A stretch of DNA of 64,000 nucleotides from assembly GCF_014384895.1 (NCBI RefSeq), contig NZ_JACRSQ010000013.1, positions 54,868 through 118,867 on the forward strand. The letters run 5' to 3'. The position numbers and the translations under genes were made by a program. The notes under the pieces are model-generated. The model was not told the DNA's origin, did no database searches, and worked only from the letters and a program-made list of their open reading frames with translations. The DNA comes from Bianquea renquensis. GTDB lineage: Bacteria; Bacillota; Clostridia; Lachnospirales; Bianqueaceae. The first letter of the stretch is position 1, and each line of letters opens with the position of its first letter. Of this stretch, positions 17,318 to 25,018 are shown one piece after another.

Positions 17318-17992
17318 TTATAATCCCAAGCTGTCAATCCATTCTTTGATGTCAGCTTCGGAAACGCTTGAACTGAACCGCTGTCCTTCCAGCCAATTTC
17401 CGGTTCCCGCCATTTCTTCAAGCAATTTCCCCGATTCTCCAATACCTGAACTGGAGGATGTACAAAATGGTATCACCGTCTTACCTGTAAAATCATTATT
17501 CCTTATGAACTCGTTGACCGGCCAGGCAGCAATCCCCCACCACACAGGATAACCTACATAGACTACAGATGCGTCCTGGAAACCATCGATTGTGGCTGAA
17601 ACTAACTCCACCGTTCTTTCTGCTTCGTTTTCATGCTCTCTGCTGACACGGCTATCACTATTTGTCCAATCCAAATCTTCATCTGTATATGGTTCGACAG
17701 GCTCAAGCTCGAATAACTCACCTCCTGTAGCGTCAGCAATCATACCTGCTGCTTTTTCGGTCGTTCCTGTTGCTGAGAAATATACGACAAGTGTTTTCTC
17801 TGCGGTCGGTTCATTTGTATCTTCCTTTACATCCGAGGTATCTTCATTCTGTGAAGATTGGTTGGTCTGTTGCGGCTGTGATGTACTGCTGCCTTCCTGT
17901 TCCTCTTTAACTGTACCACACCCGCTTAACACGCCAACCAAAACCACCCCTACAAGCAGAATGGATAAAACTCTTTTTTTCATACTTGGCAT
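17318..17992 (-). CDS. Flavodoxin-domain lipoprotein (element cargo)
   Basis: About 224 residues. A lipoprotein signal ends in VLSGC (lipobox Cys), followed by a Ser/Thr/Gln-rich linker and a flavodoxin domain: FMN phosphate loop YFSATGTTEKAAG, then VYVGYPVWWG and GKTVIPFCTSSSSGIGESGK. It is predicted to sit on the outer face of the membrane, binding FMN and carrying electrons. It lies inside the 15.85-kb insertion near its right end, yet resembles the resident flavodoxins at 22.0-23.5 kb and a remnant at 46.9 kb. ATG 17992 (GAAAGAAG upstream) or 17983 could be the start. A palindrome 40-70 nt upstream may control it. Confidence 0.85.
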   Translation of the reverse strand: MPSMKKRVLSILLVGVVLVGVLSGCGTVKEEQEGSSTSQPQQTNQSSQNEDTSDVKEDTNEPTAEKTLVVYFSATGTTEKAAGMIADATGGELFELEPVEPYTDEDLDWTNSDSRVSREHENEAERTVELVSATIDGFQDASVVYVGYPVWWGIAAWPVNEFIRNNDFTGKTVIPFCTSSSSGIGESGKLLEEMAGTGNWLEGQRFSSSVSEADIKEWIDSLGL

Positions 17993-18025
17993 AACTTCTT
18001 TCACATCCTATTTTCTATTTATCAC

Positions 18026-18055
18026 GATACACACTTTTCAATATTTTTGTGTATC
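18026..18055. promoter_or_regulatory. Palindromic site upstream of the flavodoxin lipoprotein
   Basis: GATACAC (18026-18032) and GTGTATC (18049-18055) are perfect inverted 7-bp arms separated by 16 bp of AT-rich DNA. A candidate operator. Confidence 0.4.
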
Positions 18056-18114
18056 ATGTTGCTTTCTATCTCAATTTTCAAACTATATGCACGCTATACA
18101 CTCTTATTTAGTTA

Positions 18115-18130
18115 CTACAGTTTAGGGAAC
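18115..18130. repeat. Right terminal inverted repeat plus target duplication
   Basis: CTACAGTTTA (18115-18124) followed by GGGAAC (18125-18130). It is the exact inverse complement/direct duplicate pair of the left end at 2270-2285. Confidence 0.85.
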
Positions 18131-18378
18131 CCCACGAAAACAACATCATATTTTTCCATGTCAGGCAGCTTCTCCGCAATCGCAGGCCGGGATGACGGGT
18201 CGTTCATCTCCATCGAGCTTCTGCTCTTTTTGTCCATCCAGTTCAAATCGGCCCTCGTATAAGGAATCTCCGGTTTAATTTCGTGCAGATCAGCGCCAAT
18301 CGCTTCTGAAAGCTTCCACGCTGCCTTTGCAGTTATGCCGCTAGCTGAAAAATACGCCACTAAAATGTTCTTGCTCAT
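18125..18378 (-). pseudogene. Flavodoxin gene, 5' half (split by insertion)
   Basis: Starts MSKNILVAYFSASGITAKAA, with the FMN phosphate-binding loop FSASGITAKA, and continues PYTRADLNWMDKKSRSSMEM to YDVVFVGFP, where the element end begins and quickly gives a stop. No signal peptide, so the original product was a cytoplasmic flavodoxin of about 159 residues. The matching 3' half is at 2041-2275. Confidence 0.9.
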
Positions 18379-18434
18379 ACTATACCTCCATCATTTTTTT
18401 ACACACAAATTGCTGGCGGAACTTTGAATAAAAA

Positions 18435-19778
18435 CTATATTACCTGAAAAGTTTTCCACTTCCCAGACTTCTGTCTCCAGAAGAAAATAATCGCCCGGAT
18501 GCCCCAGTCGTTGACCATTGCAATCGCAATTCCTATGACGCCCATTTGCAGGACAACCCCTAAAAGCCAGGACAGCAGCAGGCGCACCACTATGGTGGAT
18601 ATGACCGAAACATACATGGTGAACTTCACATCGCCTGCGGCCCGCAGTCCGTTGCTGAGTGCCCCGGAAAAAGGATAGGCGATGGCATTGAACAGATTGT
18701 GGATCAGAACCAGTTGGATCACAAGCTGCTTTGTATCCGGCTCCAATGCATAGAATCTCATAAAGAAGGGAGTCAACAGGAAAATCAGAAGATTCCATGC
18801 TGACGAAAGCAACAGTGTGATCTTCGCCAATTTCTTAAAGTAGATTTCTGCGGCCTGTATATCCCTGTTTCCCATACACTGCCCAATGACTGTGATGAAC
18901 ACTGGCCCCATAGCAACACCGGCCAGGGCAGCCAAAGACCAGATACTCTGCGCCACGCCATTTGCTGCAATCTGATAAGTACCAAAAAGTGCCACAATAC
19001 TGCTGAGAGCCACCTTTACCAACTGGAAAACGCCGTTTTCCAGCCCATTTGGAATGGCAATCCTTAAAATGTGCCGCATAAGCGCTCCGTTCCACTGAAA
19101 AATCCACTTGCGGGCATAGAATACATGGTTTTTCTTGCGGAAACAAAGCACGGTGATGACCACAGCCGAAAATGTCCGGGCAATCAAGGAAGGCCAGGCG
19201 ACACCGGCAACACCTGCGCGCAGCGCAAACACACCGACCAGGTTGCCAATGACATTGATGATATTGGACGCCACCGACAGATACATAGTCACGCTGGTCT
19301 TTCCCACGCTGCGGAAAAGCGCGGCGCCGGCGTTATAAACCGCCAAAGCCGGGTAGGAATAAGCGGAAATTCTAAGATAAGTAATGCAGGCTTGCATCAC
19401 ATCGCTTTCCACTTTTCCGAACATCAGACGAAGCATTCCCTCGTTCCCAATCAGCACAAGTGCCGAAACCAATGCGGAAAAAATCACAGAGAACAGCAGG
19501 AGCTGGCTTGCGGATTCCCCGGCAGCATCCATTGCCTTTCTGCCAATATACTGGCTGATCACCACGGCGCCGCCGGATGCCAGCGCCGTAAACAGGTAAA
19601 TAAAAATCGTGTTGAACTGGTTTACCAGAGAAACGCCGGAAACCGCCGCTTCTCCGGCATAGCTGACGACCAGGGTATCTGCCAGCCCCACGAGCATGAC
19701 CAGCAGTTGCTCTAAAAATAGTGGGATAATCATATCCTGTAATGCTTTATTTGAAAATAACCCTACTTGCTGATTCAT
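18435..19778 (-). CDS. MATE-family multidrug/Na+ antiporter
   Basis: 447 residues with about 12 membrane helices and the duplicated MATE architecture (starts MIIPLFLEQLLVMLVGLADT, a typical MATE TM1). These exporters use Na+ or H+ gradients to expel cationic drugs or metabolites. It sits between the split flavodoxin and the FGE-flavodoxin gene in a run of minus-strand redox genes, so it may export a toxic or redox-active compound that the cluster also reduces. Substrate cannot be inferred from sequence. It ends 57 nt before the flavodoxin start. Confidence 0.9.
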   Translation of the reverse strand: MNQQVGLFSNKALQDMIIPLFLEQLLVMLVGLADTLVVSYAGEAAVSGVSLVNQFNTIFIYLFTALASGGAVVISQYIGRKAMDAAGESASQLLLFSVIFSALVSALVLIGNEGMLRLMFGKVESDVMQACITYLRISAYSYPALAVYNAGAALFRSVGKTSVTMYLSVASNIINVIGNLVGVFALRAGVAGVAWPSLIARTFSAVVITVLCFRKKNHVFYARKWIFQWNGALMRHILRIAIPNGLENGVFQLVKVALSSIVALFGTYQIAANGVAQSIWSLAALAGVAMGPVFITVIGQCMGNRDIQAAEIYFKKLAKITLLLSSAWNLLIFLLTPFFMRFYALEPDTKQLVIQLVLIHNLFNAIAYPFSGALSNGLRAAGDVKFTMYVSVISTIVVRLLLSWLLGVVLQMGVIGIAIAMVNDWGIRAIIFFWRQKSGKWKTFQVI

Positions 19779-19814
19779 GCCTTTTCCTATGCTCTACCCT
19801 TTCGCTAATTGCTT

Positions 19815-21290
19815 TTATTCTAAAATCCCATTACTCTCCAGCCATTCCGTTATATCGTCCGGCAAACTGTCGCCGCCGGAGTAATGTACCGATAATGCTT
19901 CACCCATTACAGCATCCGGCACCAGCTTGGCAATCGCCGTCAGACTCTGCCCGAACCGTCCGCCGCCATGAGAGCAGAAAGGAATAATTGTTTTTCCTGT
20001 AAAATCATATTCTTCGAGGAAAGACGCAATCGGCATGGGGATGGATGCCCACCAGTTGGGATAACCCAACAGGATGGTATCATACTCGTCCATATTTTCT
20101 ACATGAGTTGCCAGTTCCGGGCGGGCCTGTTCATTCTGATCCCGCTGTGCTTCATCCAATACGGTATTATAATCCGTGGAATAGGGATTTACCAATGTAA
20201 TTTCAAACAAATCCGCACCCGTCTGAGACTGGATTTCTTCTGCGATTCCCGCTGTATTTCCTCCCCATGAGAAATAGGCAATCAGCACCTTGCCGCCTGC
20301 GCTCTCTGTATTCTCAGTGCCTGTGCTGACAACACTGCCTGCTCCGTTTCCCGCATTTTTCACGAGCCGGATGCCAATGTTAAAGCTGCCTTTATCTTCT
20401 GCCATGGCTGCCCGATATGCGCTCCGCATATTTTTCGCAAAGTCATTCCAGCCGCCGCCTCTGTATACTCGAAGAGTGCCCGTTTCCGGACCGGTGGGAT
20501 CCCTCTGCTCCTCTGCGCTGTATGCTCCATAGTAGTCCCATACCCATTCGCTGACATTCCCATGCATATTGTAAAGGCCCCATCCGTTAGGGGAAAAGCT
20601 GGTCACTTCAACGGTGGTCTGCCGGTATTCCCCCGGCTGGGTATCAAGGTTGCCTTGAGAGAAATAATTCTCCTCGATTTCATAGGGATAATGTCCGTAA
20701 TAATTCGCTTCCTCCGCACTGATGGAGGTTTCTGTATTGAAAGGTGTTACAGTTCCTGCGCGGCAGGCATACTCCCATTCTGCTTCTGTGGGGAGACGGT
20801 ATCCGTCTGCACTGCGATCCCATGTTACCGTCTGTCCATCTATAGCATAAGCAGGCGTTAAACCCTCAAGCTCGCTCCTGGCATTGCAATAAGCCACTGC
20901 ATCCAGCCACGAAACGTTTTCTACCGGGAGGGCATCACCGGAAAAACTGCTGGGATTGTTGCCCATCACTTCAGCGTATTCCGTCTGCGTGACCTCATAC
21001 ATACTCATATAGAAATCGCTGACCGTCACGGTATGCTGTGTTTCATCTTCAGACCGCCAGCCTTCCATATCCGGACTCCCCATCTCAAAAGTCCCGCCCG
21101 TTATCAGAACAAAATTTTCAGGCGCCTCGGACAGGACAGCGTTCAAATCTTCCGTTTCTTCCGAAGAAACCGTACTCTGAACGGCTTCTGTTTCAGATCT
21201 GCTTGTCTCCGGTTCCTGTGACATTGTACCGCACGCAGCCAACGAAAAAACCATTACAGCCGCCATCAGAAAAGCACTAATTCTTTTCAT
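19815..21290 (-). CDS. Lipoprotein fusing FGE-sulfatase fold to flavodoxin
   Basis: 491 residues. Lipobox LAAC gives Cys20, then an acidic/Ser linker. Residues about 58-312 are a formylglycine-generating-enzyme (SUMF1/EgtB-fold) domain: GGTFEMGSPD, YRLPTEAEWEYACRAG, GLYNMHGNVSEWVWDYYG, and the end SFNIGIRLVKN. The cysteine pair that binds copper in true FGEs near the C-terminus is absent, so sulfatase activation is unlikely. Residues about 333-491 are a flavodoxin (AYFSWGGNTAGIAEE, LLGYPNWWASIPMP, GKTIIPFCSHGGGRFG). Predicted extracytoplasmic. The gene overlaps the upstream DUF4405 gene by 14 nt, implying co-translation with a haem membrane protein. The fusion is unusual; the FGE fold may be a ligand- or partner-binding scaffold. 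Confidence 0.88.
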   Translation of the reverse strand: MKRISAFLMAAVMVFSLAACGTMSQEPETSRSETEAVQSTVSSEETEDLNAVLSEAPENFVLITGGTFEMGSPDMEGWRSEDETQHTVTVSDFYMSMYEVTQTEYAEVMGNNPSSFSGDALPVENVSWLDAVAYCNARSELEGLTPAYAIDGQTVTWDRSADGYRLPTEAEWEYACRAGTVTPFNTETSISAEEANYYGHYPYEIEENYFSQGNLDTQPGEYRQTTVEVTSFSPNGWGLYNMHGNVSEWVWDYYGAYSAEEQRDPTGPETGTLRVYRGGGWNDFAKNMRSAYRAAMAEDKGSFNIGIRLVKNAGNGAGSVVSTGTENTESAGGKVLIAYFSWGGNTAGIAEEIQSQTGADLFEITLVNPYSTDYNTVLDEAQRDQNEQARPELATHVENMDEYDTILLGYPNWWASIPMPIASFLEEYDFTGKTIIPFCSHGGGRFGQSLTAIAKLVPDAVMGEALSVHYSGGDSLPDDITEWLESNGILE

Positions 21291-21990
21291 TGATCTTCTC
21301 CCTTCCTATCGAGTGTTTGCCGGAAATCTTTCCGATTCCCCGGGTCATATAAAAGCTGACAAAAATCCAGAATCCCATCATCGCAATGTACTCTGCGAAT
21401 ACGGATATTGCGCTTTGGTCAAAATTAAAAAATACAAATTGATTTTTCAGAAACATATAAGAAACAATGTCCTTTTGGATAAAACAGAACAGTCCATATC
21501 CGGCGATTACGGCGGCGGCCAGCCGCAGCCCCCACACCGCCGCACCCGGCAATTTCCTGCCTTTCAAAAGCCTGCGGAACATTCCCACGATCATTCCCCA
21601 GTGCATTCCCAAATGGAGGCTCATCAGCACAAATCCCCAATAGGAGGCTGCCATGTGCATACTTCTCGCAGTAGCCATTGGCCCGCCTATAGGAAACGCC
21701 GCAAAGACATGGCGTGACAAGACGATTCCACTATATCCAAGACAAAGCATGGAAATAAGTACGCTAAAATTAACGATTGTCTGTAAAATGCGCAGAAGCT
21801 TGTAATTCCCCTTGAACAGATTGCCATACCACCGAATGTTGAGGATATGATGTGCGATAAACAAAAGCAGCATCCCGGCACCGAACCACTCATGAAGCGC
21901 CTCCCCGGTGATTTGATATGCCATCAGGCAGAGCAGCAGCGCTGTCATCAGGAGATCAATTCCCATCTTGATTTTCATTTTTGGTTTCAT
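21277..21990 (-). CDS. DUF4405-type membrane protein, probable b-haem carrier
   Basis: 237 residues with about five membrane helices. Histidines placed in helices (GEALHEWFGAG, LLFIAHHILNIRW, ARSMHMAASYW and SLHLGMHWG) are consistent with bis-haem ligation as in cytochrome b561 or ferric-reductase-like proteins. DUF4405 proteins are thought to move electrons across the membrane. Tight coupling to the FGE-flavodoxin lipoprotein downstream and two flavodoxin lipoproteins upstream suggests it passes electrons to those exported flavodoxins. Haem binding is inferred from His placement only. Confidence 0.75.
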   Translation of the reverse strand: MKPKMKIKMGIDLLMTALLLCLMAYQITGEALHEWFGAGMLLLFIAHHILNIRWYGNLFKGNYKLLRILQTIVNFSVLISMLCLGYSGIVLSRHVFAAFPIGGPMATARSMHMAASYWGFVLMSLHLGMHWGMIVGMFRRLLKGRKLPGAAVWGLRLAAAVIAGYGLFCFIQKDIVSYMFLKNQFVFFNFDQSAISVFAEYIAMMGFWIFVSFYMTRGIGKISGKHSIGREKINEKN

Positions 21991-22010
21991 GAGTCATTCA
22001 CCCCTTCCCA

Positions 22011-22793
22011 TCACTTGGATACGTCGAGTTCAGCCACCCATTCATTCACTCTGCTTTCCGCATCAGTTACACTGGAAGCGCCAATATGAAGGCCGTCAAG
22101 GACGGTTGCGTTCGGCTCCATATCTTTTATTTCTTCAATTGCATCCGAAAATGCGCTGCCGCCGGACGTGCAGAAGGGGATCACCGTTTTTCCGCTGAAA
22201 TCATACTCGTCAAAAAAGCTGTACATGACCATGGGCATTCCATACCACCAGTTGGGGAACCCCACAAAAACGGTACGGTACTGATCCAGATTCTCGATAT
22301 GCGTAGACAGCTCAGGGCGAATTCCATTGTTCTTTTCAGACTGTCCAACATCGATGGTGTCATCATAGCTGTCGGGATAAGGTTCTACCGTCCGAATAGA
22401 GAACAGCTCTCCGCCGGATGCTTCTGCGATCATGTGAGCCATCACACCGGTATTGCCTGTGACTTCGCCGTTAAAGATTTGAATACTGGCTGTTGCAGAG
22501 GCATCCACATCATCGGGAAGTTCCGCATTTTCGCCGTAGGTAAAGTAAGCGATCAGGATGTTGCTTTCCTCACTCTCCGTTTCCGTAGAGGCGGTTTCTG
22601 TATCCGAAGCATTCATATTATCCTCCTCCGGCAAAGACTCTGTTTCCGCAGTCTGTACCGGAGTGGATTCTGCTACCTGTGAGGATTCTTCGCTGGACGC
22701 AGGATTGGAATCACGGCTCTGCTGTGTATTGGAGCAGGCCGCCAGAGAAAACACAAGTGCAGCCGAAAGCATAAGTGCAAATATTTTTCTCAT
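22011..22793 (-). CDS. Flavodoxin-domain lipoprotein
   Basis: 260 residues: lipobox LAACSN, about 60 residues of Ser/Glu/Thr-rich linker, then a flavodoxin domain with an atypical phosphate loop (AYFTYGENAELPDDVDASAT) and an inserted NTGVMAHMIAE helix. Later segments are VFVGFPNWWYGMPMVMYSFF and GKTVIPFCTSGGSAFSDAI. It should be tethered outside the membrane. It follows 31 nt after the neighbouring flavodoxin lipoprotein gene and precedes the DUF4405 gene by 20 nt, so it is co-transcribed with both. The longer loop may change FMN affinity or partner choice. Confidence 0.88.
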   Translation of the reverse strand: MRKIFALMLSAALVFSLAACSNTQQSRDSNPASSEESSQVAESTPVQTAETESLPEEDNMNASDTETASTETESEESNILIAYFTYGENAELPDDVDASATASIQIFNGEVTGNTGVMAHMIAEASGGELFSIRTVEPYPDSYDDTIDVGQSEKNNGIRPELSTHIENLDQYRTVFVGFPNWWYGMPMVMYSFFDEYDFSGKTVIPFCTSGGSAFSDAIEEIKDMEPNATVLDGLHIGASSVTDAESRVNEWVAELDVSK

Positions 22794-22824
22794 GGTATCA
22801 TCTCCTTAAAATTTCTTTATCCGA

Positions 22825-23523
22825 TTATTCTCCCAGGCTCAGACCGAGGCTGTTTACCCATTCCATTACGGTATCCTGAGAATCACGGCCGTTCAAACGC
22901 CGTCCTTCAAGCCAGTTGGCACCGCTGGTAAGCTGTTCCAGATTGGTTGCACTGGAACCGACACCGCTGCCGCCGGACGTGCAGAAGGGAACAATGGTCT
23001 TACCGGAAAAGTCGTAGCTTTCCATAAAGGTGCTGACAATTCTCGGCGCTTCTCCCCACCAGATGGGATAACCGAGAAATACAATGTCATACTGATCCAT
23101 GTTATCCACAGAACCGGAAATGGCGGGGCGGGCAGACGGATCATTCATTTCAATCGTAGTACGGCTGTTGTTGTCATTGTAGTTAAGGTCAGCATCCGTA
23201 TAAGGTTCTTCCGGAACAATCTCGTAAATGTCTGCGTTCAGACCGTTTGCAATATGTTCCGCCACGCCTTCGGTAGTACCAGTGGCAGAGAAATAGGCTA
23301 CCAGTACCTTGGTTCCTTCCGCCTCGGTTTCCGTTTCATCGGGCTGCGAAGCTTCGGTTCCCGGCTCGGATTCTGCCGCACTGCTTTCCGATGCCGATGT
23401 TTCGTCCACCACACTGCTCTCCACATCAGGGGAGTTTGTTTCAGCCGGTTCACTATTTCCGGCACAGGCCGCAAGAGATATGACCATCATGAGAGTAAGT
23501 GAGAAAGCTGCAAATTTCTTCAT
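22825..23523 (-). CDS. Flavodoxin-domain lipoprotein
   Basis: 232 residues starting MKKFAAFSLTLMMVISLAAC (lipobox Cys20). After an acidic linker comes a classical flavodoxin: VAYFSATGTTEGVAEHIANG (FMN loop), IVFLGYPIWWGEAPRIVSTF and GKTIVPFCTSGGSGVGSSAT, ending WVNSLGLSLGE. It is closest in style to the split cytoplasmic flavodoxin and to the element-borne copy at 17.3 kb. Start ATG 23523 follows GGAGG. A set of stable hairpins lies in the preceding intergenic stretch (23576-23669) and may form its leader. Confidence 0.9.
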   Translation of the reverse strand: MKKFAAFSLTLMMVISLAACAGNSEPAETNSPDVESSVVDETSASESSAAESEPGTEASQPDETETEAEGTKVLVAYFSATGTTEGVAEHIANGLNADIYEIVPEEPYTDADLNYNDNNSRTTIEMNDPSARPAISGSVDNMDQYDIVFLGYPIWWGEAPRIVSTFMESYDFSGKTIVPFCTSGGSGVGSSATNLEQLTSGANWLEGRRLNGRDSQDTVMEWVNSLGLSLGE

Positions 23524-23575
23524 TGTTTTTTCCTCCAATTTTTTATAGCTATGAGCAGCGCAGACAGAAAATTGC

Positions 23576-23669
23576 AGGTATTAGATGGGGAGCTTGCTCA
23601 CCAGATAATACCTGGAGTTTTCCGGCTATGGGGCGAACGCCCCAAAGTGAGAAAAAGCGGAGCTTTTTC
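23576..23669. promoter_or_regulatory. Three consecutive hairpins in flavodoxin leader
   Basis: Outer arms AGGTATTA/TAATACCT at 23576-23583 and 23606-23613, with an inner pairing of GGGGAGC and GCTCACC. Then GGGGCG-AA-CGCCCC at 23630-23643, and GAAAAAGC-GGA-GCTTTTTC at 23651-23669. They lie between the cyclophilin-like gene and the flavodoxin start. Possible attenuator, RNA-processing site or small RNA; no known riboswitch class recognised. Confidence 0.5.
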
Positions 23670-23694
23670 GAGCTTTCTTCGCTGCGGGGTACAT

Positions 23695-24237
23695 TTATTC
23701 AGCCAGCGAGAAAGTAATTTCCTCACGGCTGTCAAGGTTTTCAAAAACGGATAAATCCGAAGTCACTCTGCCAATGGGAATGACATCCACAGAAAGCACT
23801 GGATCATCTGTCTGTGCATAAAAGTTTGCCATGTTGTGGTGAGCCTCACAGTAAGTAATGTCGCCATCGTGAAAGGTATTTCCACCGCCCACCAAATTCT
23901 CCTCCGCCGGGTAGAAATCTACACCGCCATAATACTCTCTCCCCCCGAAGCCACTCATGGAAATGGTAAGAGGAAAATATTCTTTGATTTCCTGGGCAAG
24001 TGCCGTGTCATAGATCACTCCGTCAAGAACAATATCTCCAATCGTGATGGTTATGGCTGTTTCTCCATTTCCCGCTCCAGCGCTTTCACCTGTCATACCT
24101 ATGCTTTCAAGCCATGTCACAGCCTGGGTGCTATCACCAAACGTTTCGTTTTCCTCCTGCCCGGAGGATTCCGCTCCGCACGCAGCCACGGAAAGCATCA
24201 TGAAAATGCTGAGTATGAACGCCAAACCTTTCTTCAT
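23695..24237 (-). CDS. Cyclophilin-like-fold lipoprotein
   Basis: 180 residues starting MKKGLAFILSIFMMLSVAAC (lipobox). The mature part contains ITIGDIVLDGVIYDTALAQE, SGFGGREYYGG, YCEAHHNMANFYAQ and VIPIGRVTSDLSVFENL, matching the cyclophilin-like family (PF18050-type), a beta-barrel related to cyclophilins but without proven isomerase activity. These proteins recur beside flavodoxins and aldo/keto reductases in Clostridia; role unknown. Its ATG overlaps the stop of the upstream carboxymuconolactone-decarboxylase-like gene (ATGA). The start at 24237 was chosen for that overlap and because GGAAAC precedes it. Confidence 0.8.
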   Translation of the reverse strand: MKKGLAFILSIFMMLSVAACGAESSGQEENETFGDSTQAVTWLESIGMTGESAGAGNGETAITITIGDIVLDGVIYDTALAQEIKEYFPLTISMSGFGGREYYGGVDFYPAEENLVGGGNTFHDGDITYCEAHHNMANFYAQTDDPVLSVDVIPIGRVTSDLSVFENLDSREEITFSLAE

Positions 24238-24572
24238 GTTTCCACCTTCTGTGCTTCCCCATAAACTTCTTTCGCCATTCTGAATGCAGCCCATGCCTTC
24301 GGCCAACCGGCATAAAAGGCCGCATGGGTCAGGATTTCTGCCATTTCTTCTGCCGTTACCCCGTGATTTTTTGCATTCAAAATATGGAATTTCAGCGAGC
24401 TGTCCAACACGCCGCTTGCCATCAGTGCCGTTACTGTAACCACACTTCTGTCTCTGGCGGACAGCTTATCCTCCCGCGACCAAACCTCACCGAACAACAC
24501 ATCATCGTTTAACTCAGCAAACTTAGGTGCAAAAGCGCCCAATTCATCATGACCTGCAGTAACCTTTGCCAT
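24234..24572 (-). CDS. Carboxymuconolactone decarboxylase (AhpD-like) family protein
   Basis: 112 residues starting MAKVTAGHDELGAFAPKFAE. It has the family signature LSARDRSVVTVTALMASGVL, then HILNAKNHGVTAEEMAEILT and HAAFYAGWPKAWAAF. The CxxC and proximal His of peroxidase-type AhpD are absent, so thiol peroxidase activity is unlikely. Small all-helical cytoplasmic protein, probably trimeric or hexameric as in the family. It lies between cupin and cyclophilin-like genes, a trio that often travels together in anaerobe detoxification operons. Confidence 0.88.
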   Translation of the reverse strand: MAKVTAGHDELGAFAPKFAELNDDVLFGEVWSREDKLSARDRSVVTVTALMASGVLDSSLKFHILNAKNHGVTAEEMAEILTHAAFYAGWPKAWAAFRMAKEVYGEAQKVET

Positions 24573-24586
24573 TTGAAACGCCTCCT

Positions 24587-25000
24587 TTACTTCAACTTTC
24601 CGTATTCTTCCTCTGAGACCGGCTCCAGCCACTCATTGGAAGTGTTCTCGCCAGGAACCTCTATGGCGATATGCGCAAACCAGCTATCCTTTGCCGCCCC
24701 ATGCCAGTGCTTGACATCCACAGGAATGGCAACTACATCTCCCGCATGAAGCTCCTGAGCGTCCTTGCCCCATTCCTGATACCAGCCGCGCCCGCCGGTG
24801 ACCAGCAAAATCTGTCCGCCGCCCTTATCACCGTGGTGGATGTGCCAGTTGTTCCGGCAGGCGGGTTCAAAGGTCACATTTGCAACGCCCACGCCGTTTA
24901 ACTGTGTCAGCATCGCCAGATAAGACTGGCCGGAAAAATATTCTCCAAAAGGGTTCGGAACACCCTTTTCAAAAATGGTTCCATACTCTAATTCGTTCAT
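24587..25000 (-). CDS. Cupin-domain protein
   Basis: 137 residues. Cupin motif 1 is NNWHIHHGDKGGGQILLVTGG and motif 2 is LHAGDVVAIPVDVKHWHGAA, providing three His and a Gln/Glu position to hold a divalent metal. The WHIHHG...WHGA pattern is that of small YwiB/RmlC-like cupins found beside carboxymuconolactone-decarboxylase-like genes. It is co-transcribed: 18 nt after the alcohol dehydrogenase and 14 nt before the next gene. Reaction not known. Confidence 0.88.
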   Translation of the reverse strand: MNELEYGTIFEKGVPNPFGEYFSGQSYLAMLTQLNGVGVANVTFEPACRNNWHIHHGDKGGGQILLVTGGRGWYQEWGKDAQELHAGDVVAIPVDVKHWHGAAKDSWFAHIAIEVPGENTSNEWLEPVSEEEYGKLK

Positions 25001-25018
25001 GTAAAAACCGCCTTTCTT

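Noticed and set aside
19815..21290. True sulfatase-activating enzyme
   Set aside because: The cysteines needed for copper-dependent catalysis are missing and no sulfatase gene is nearby.
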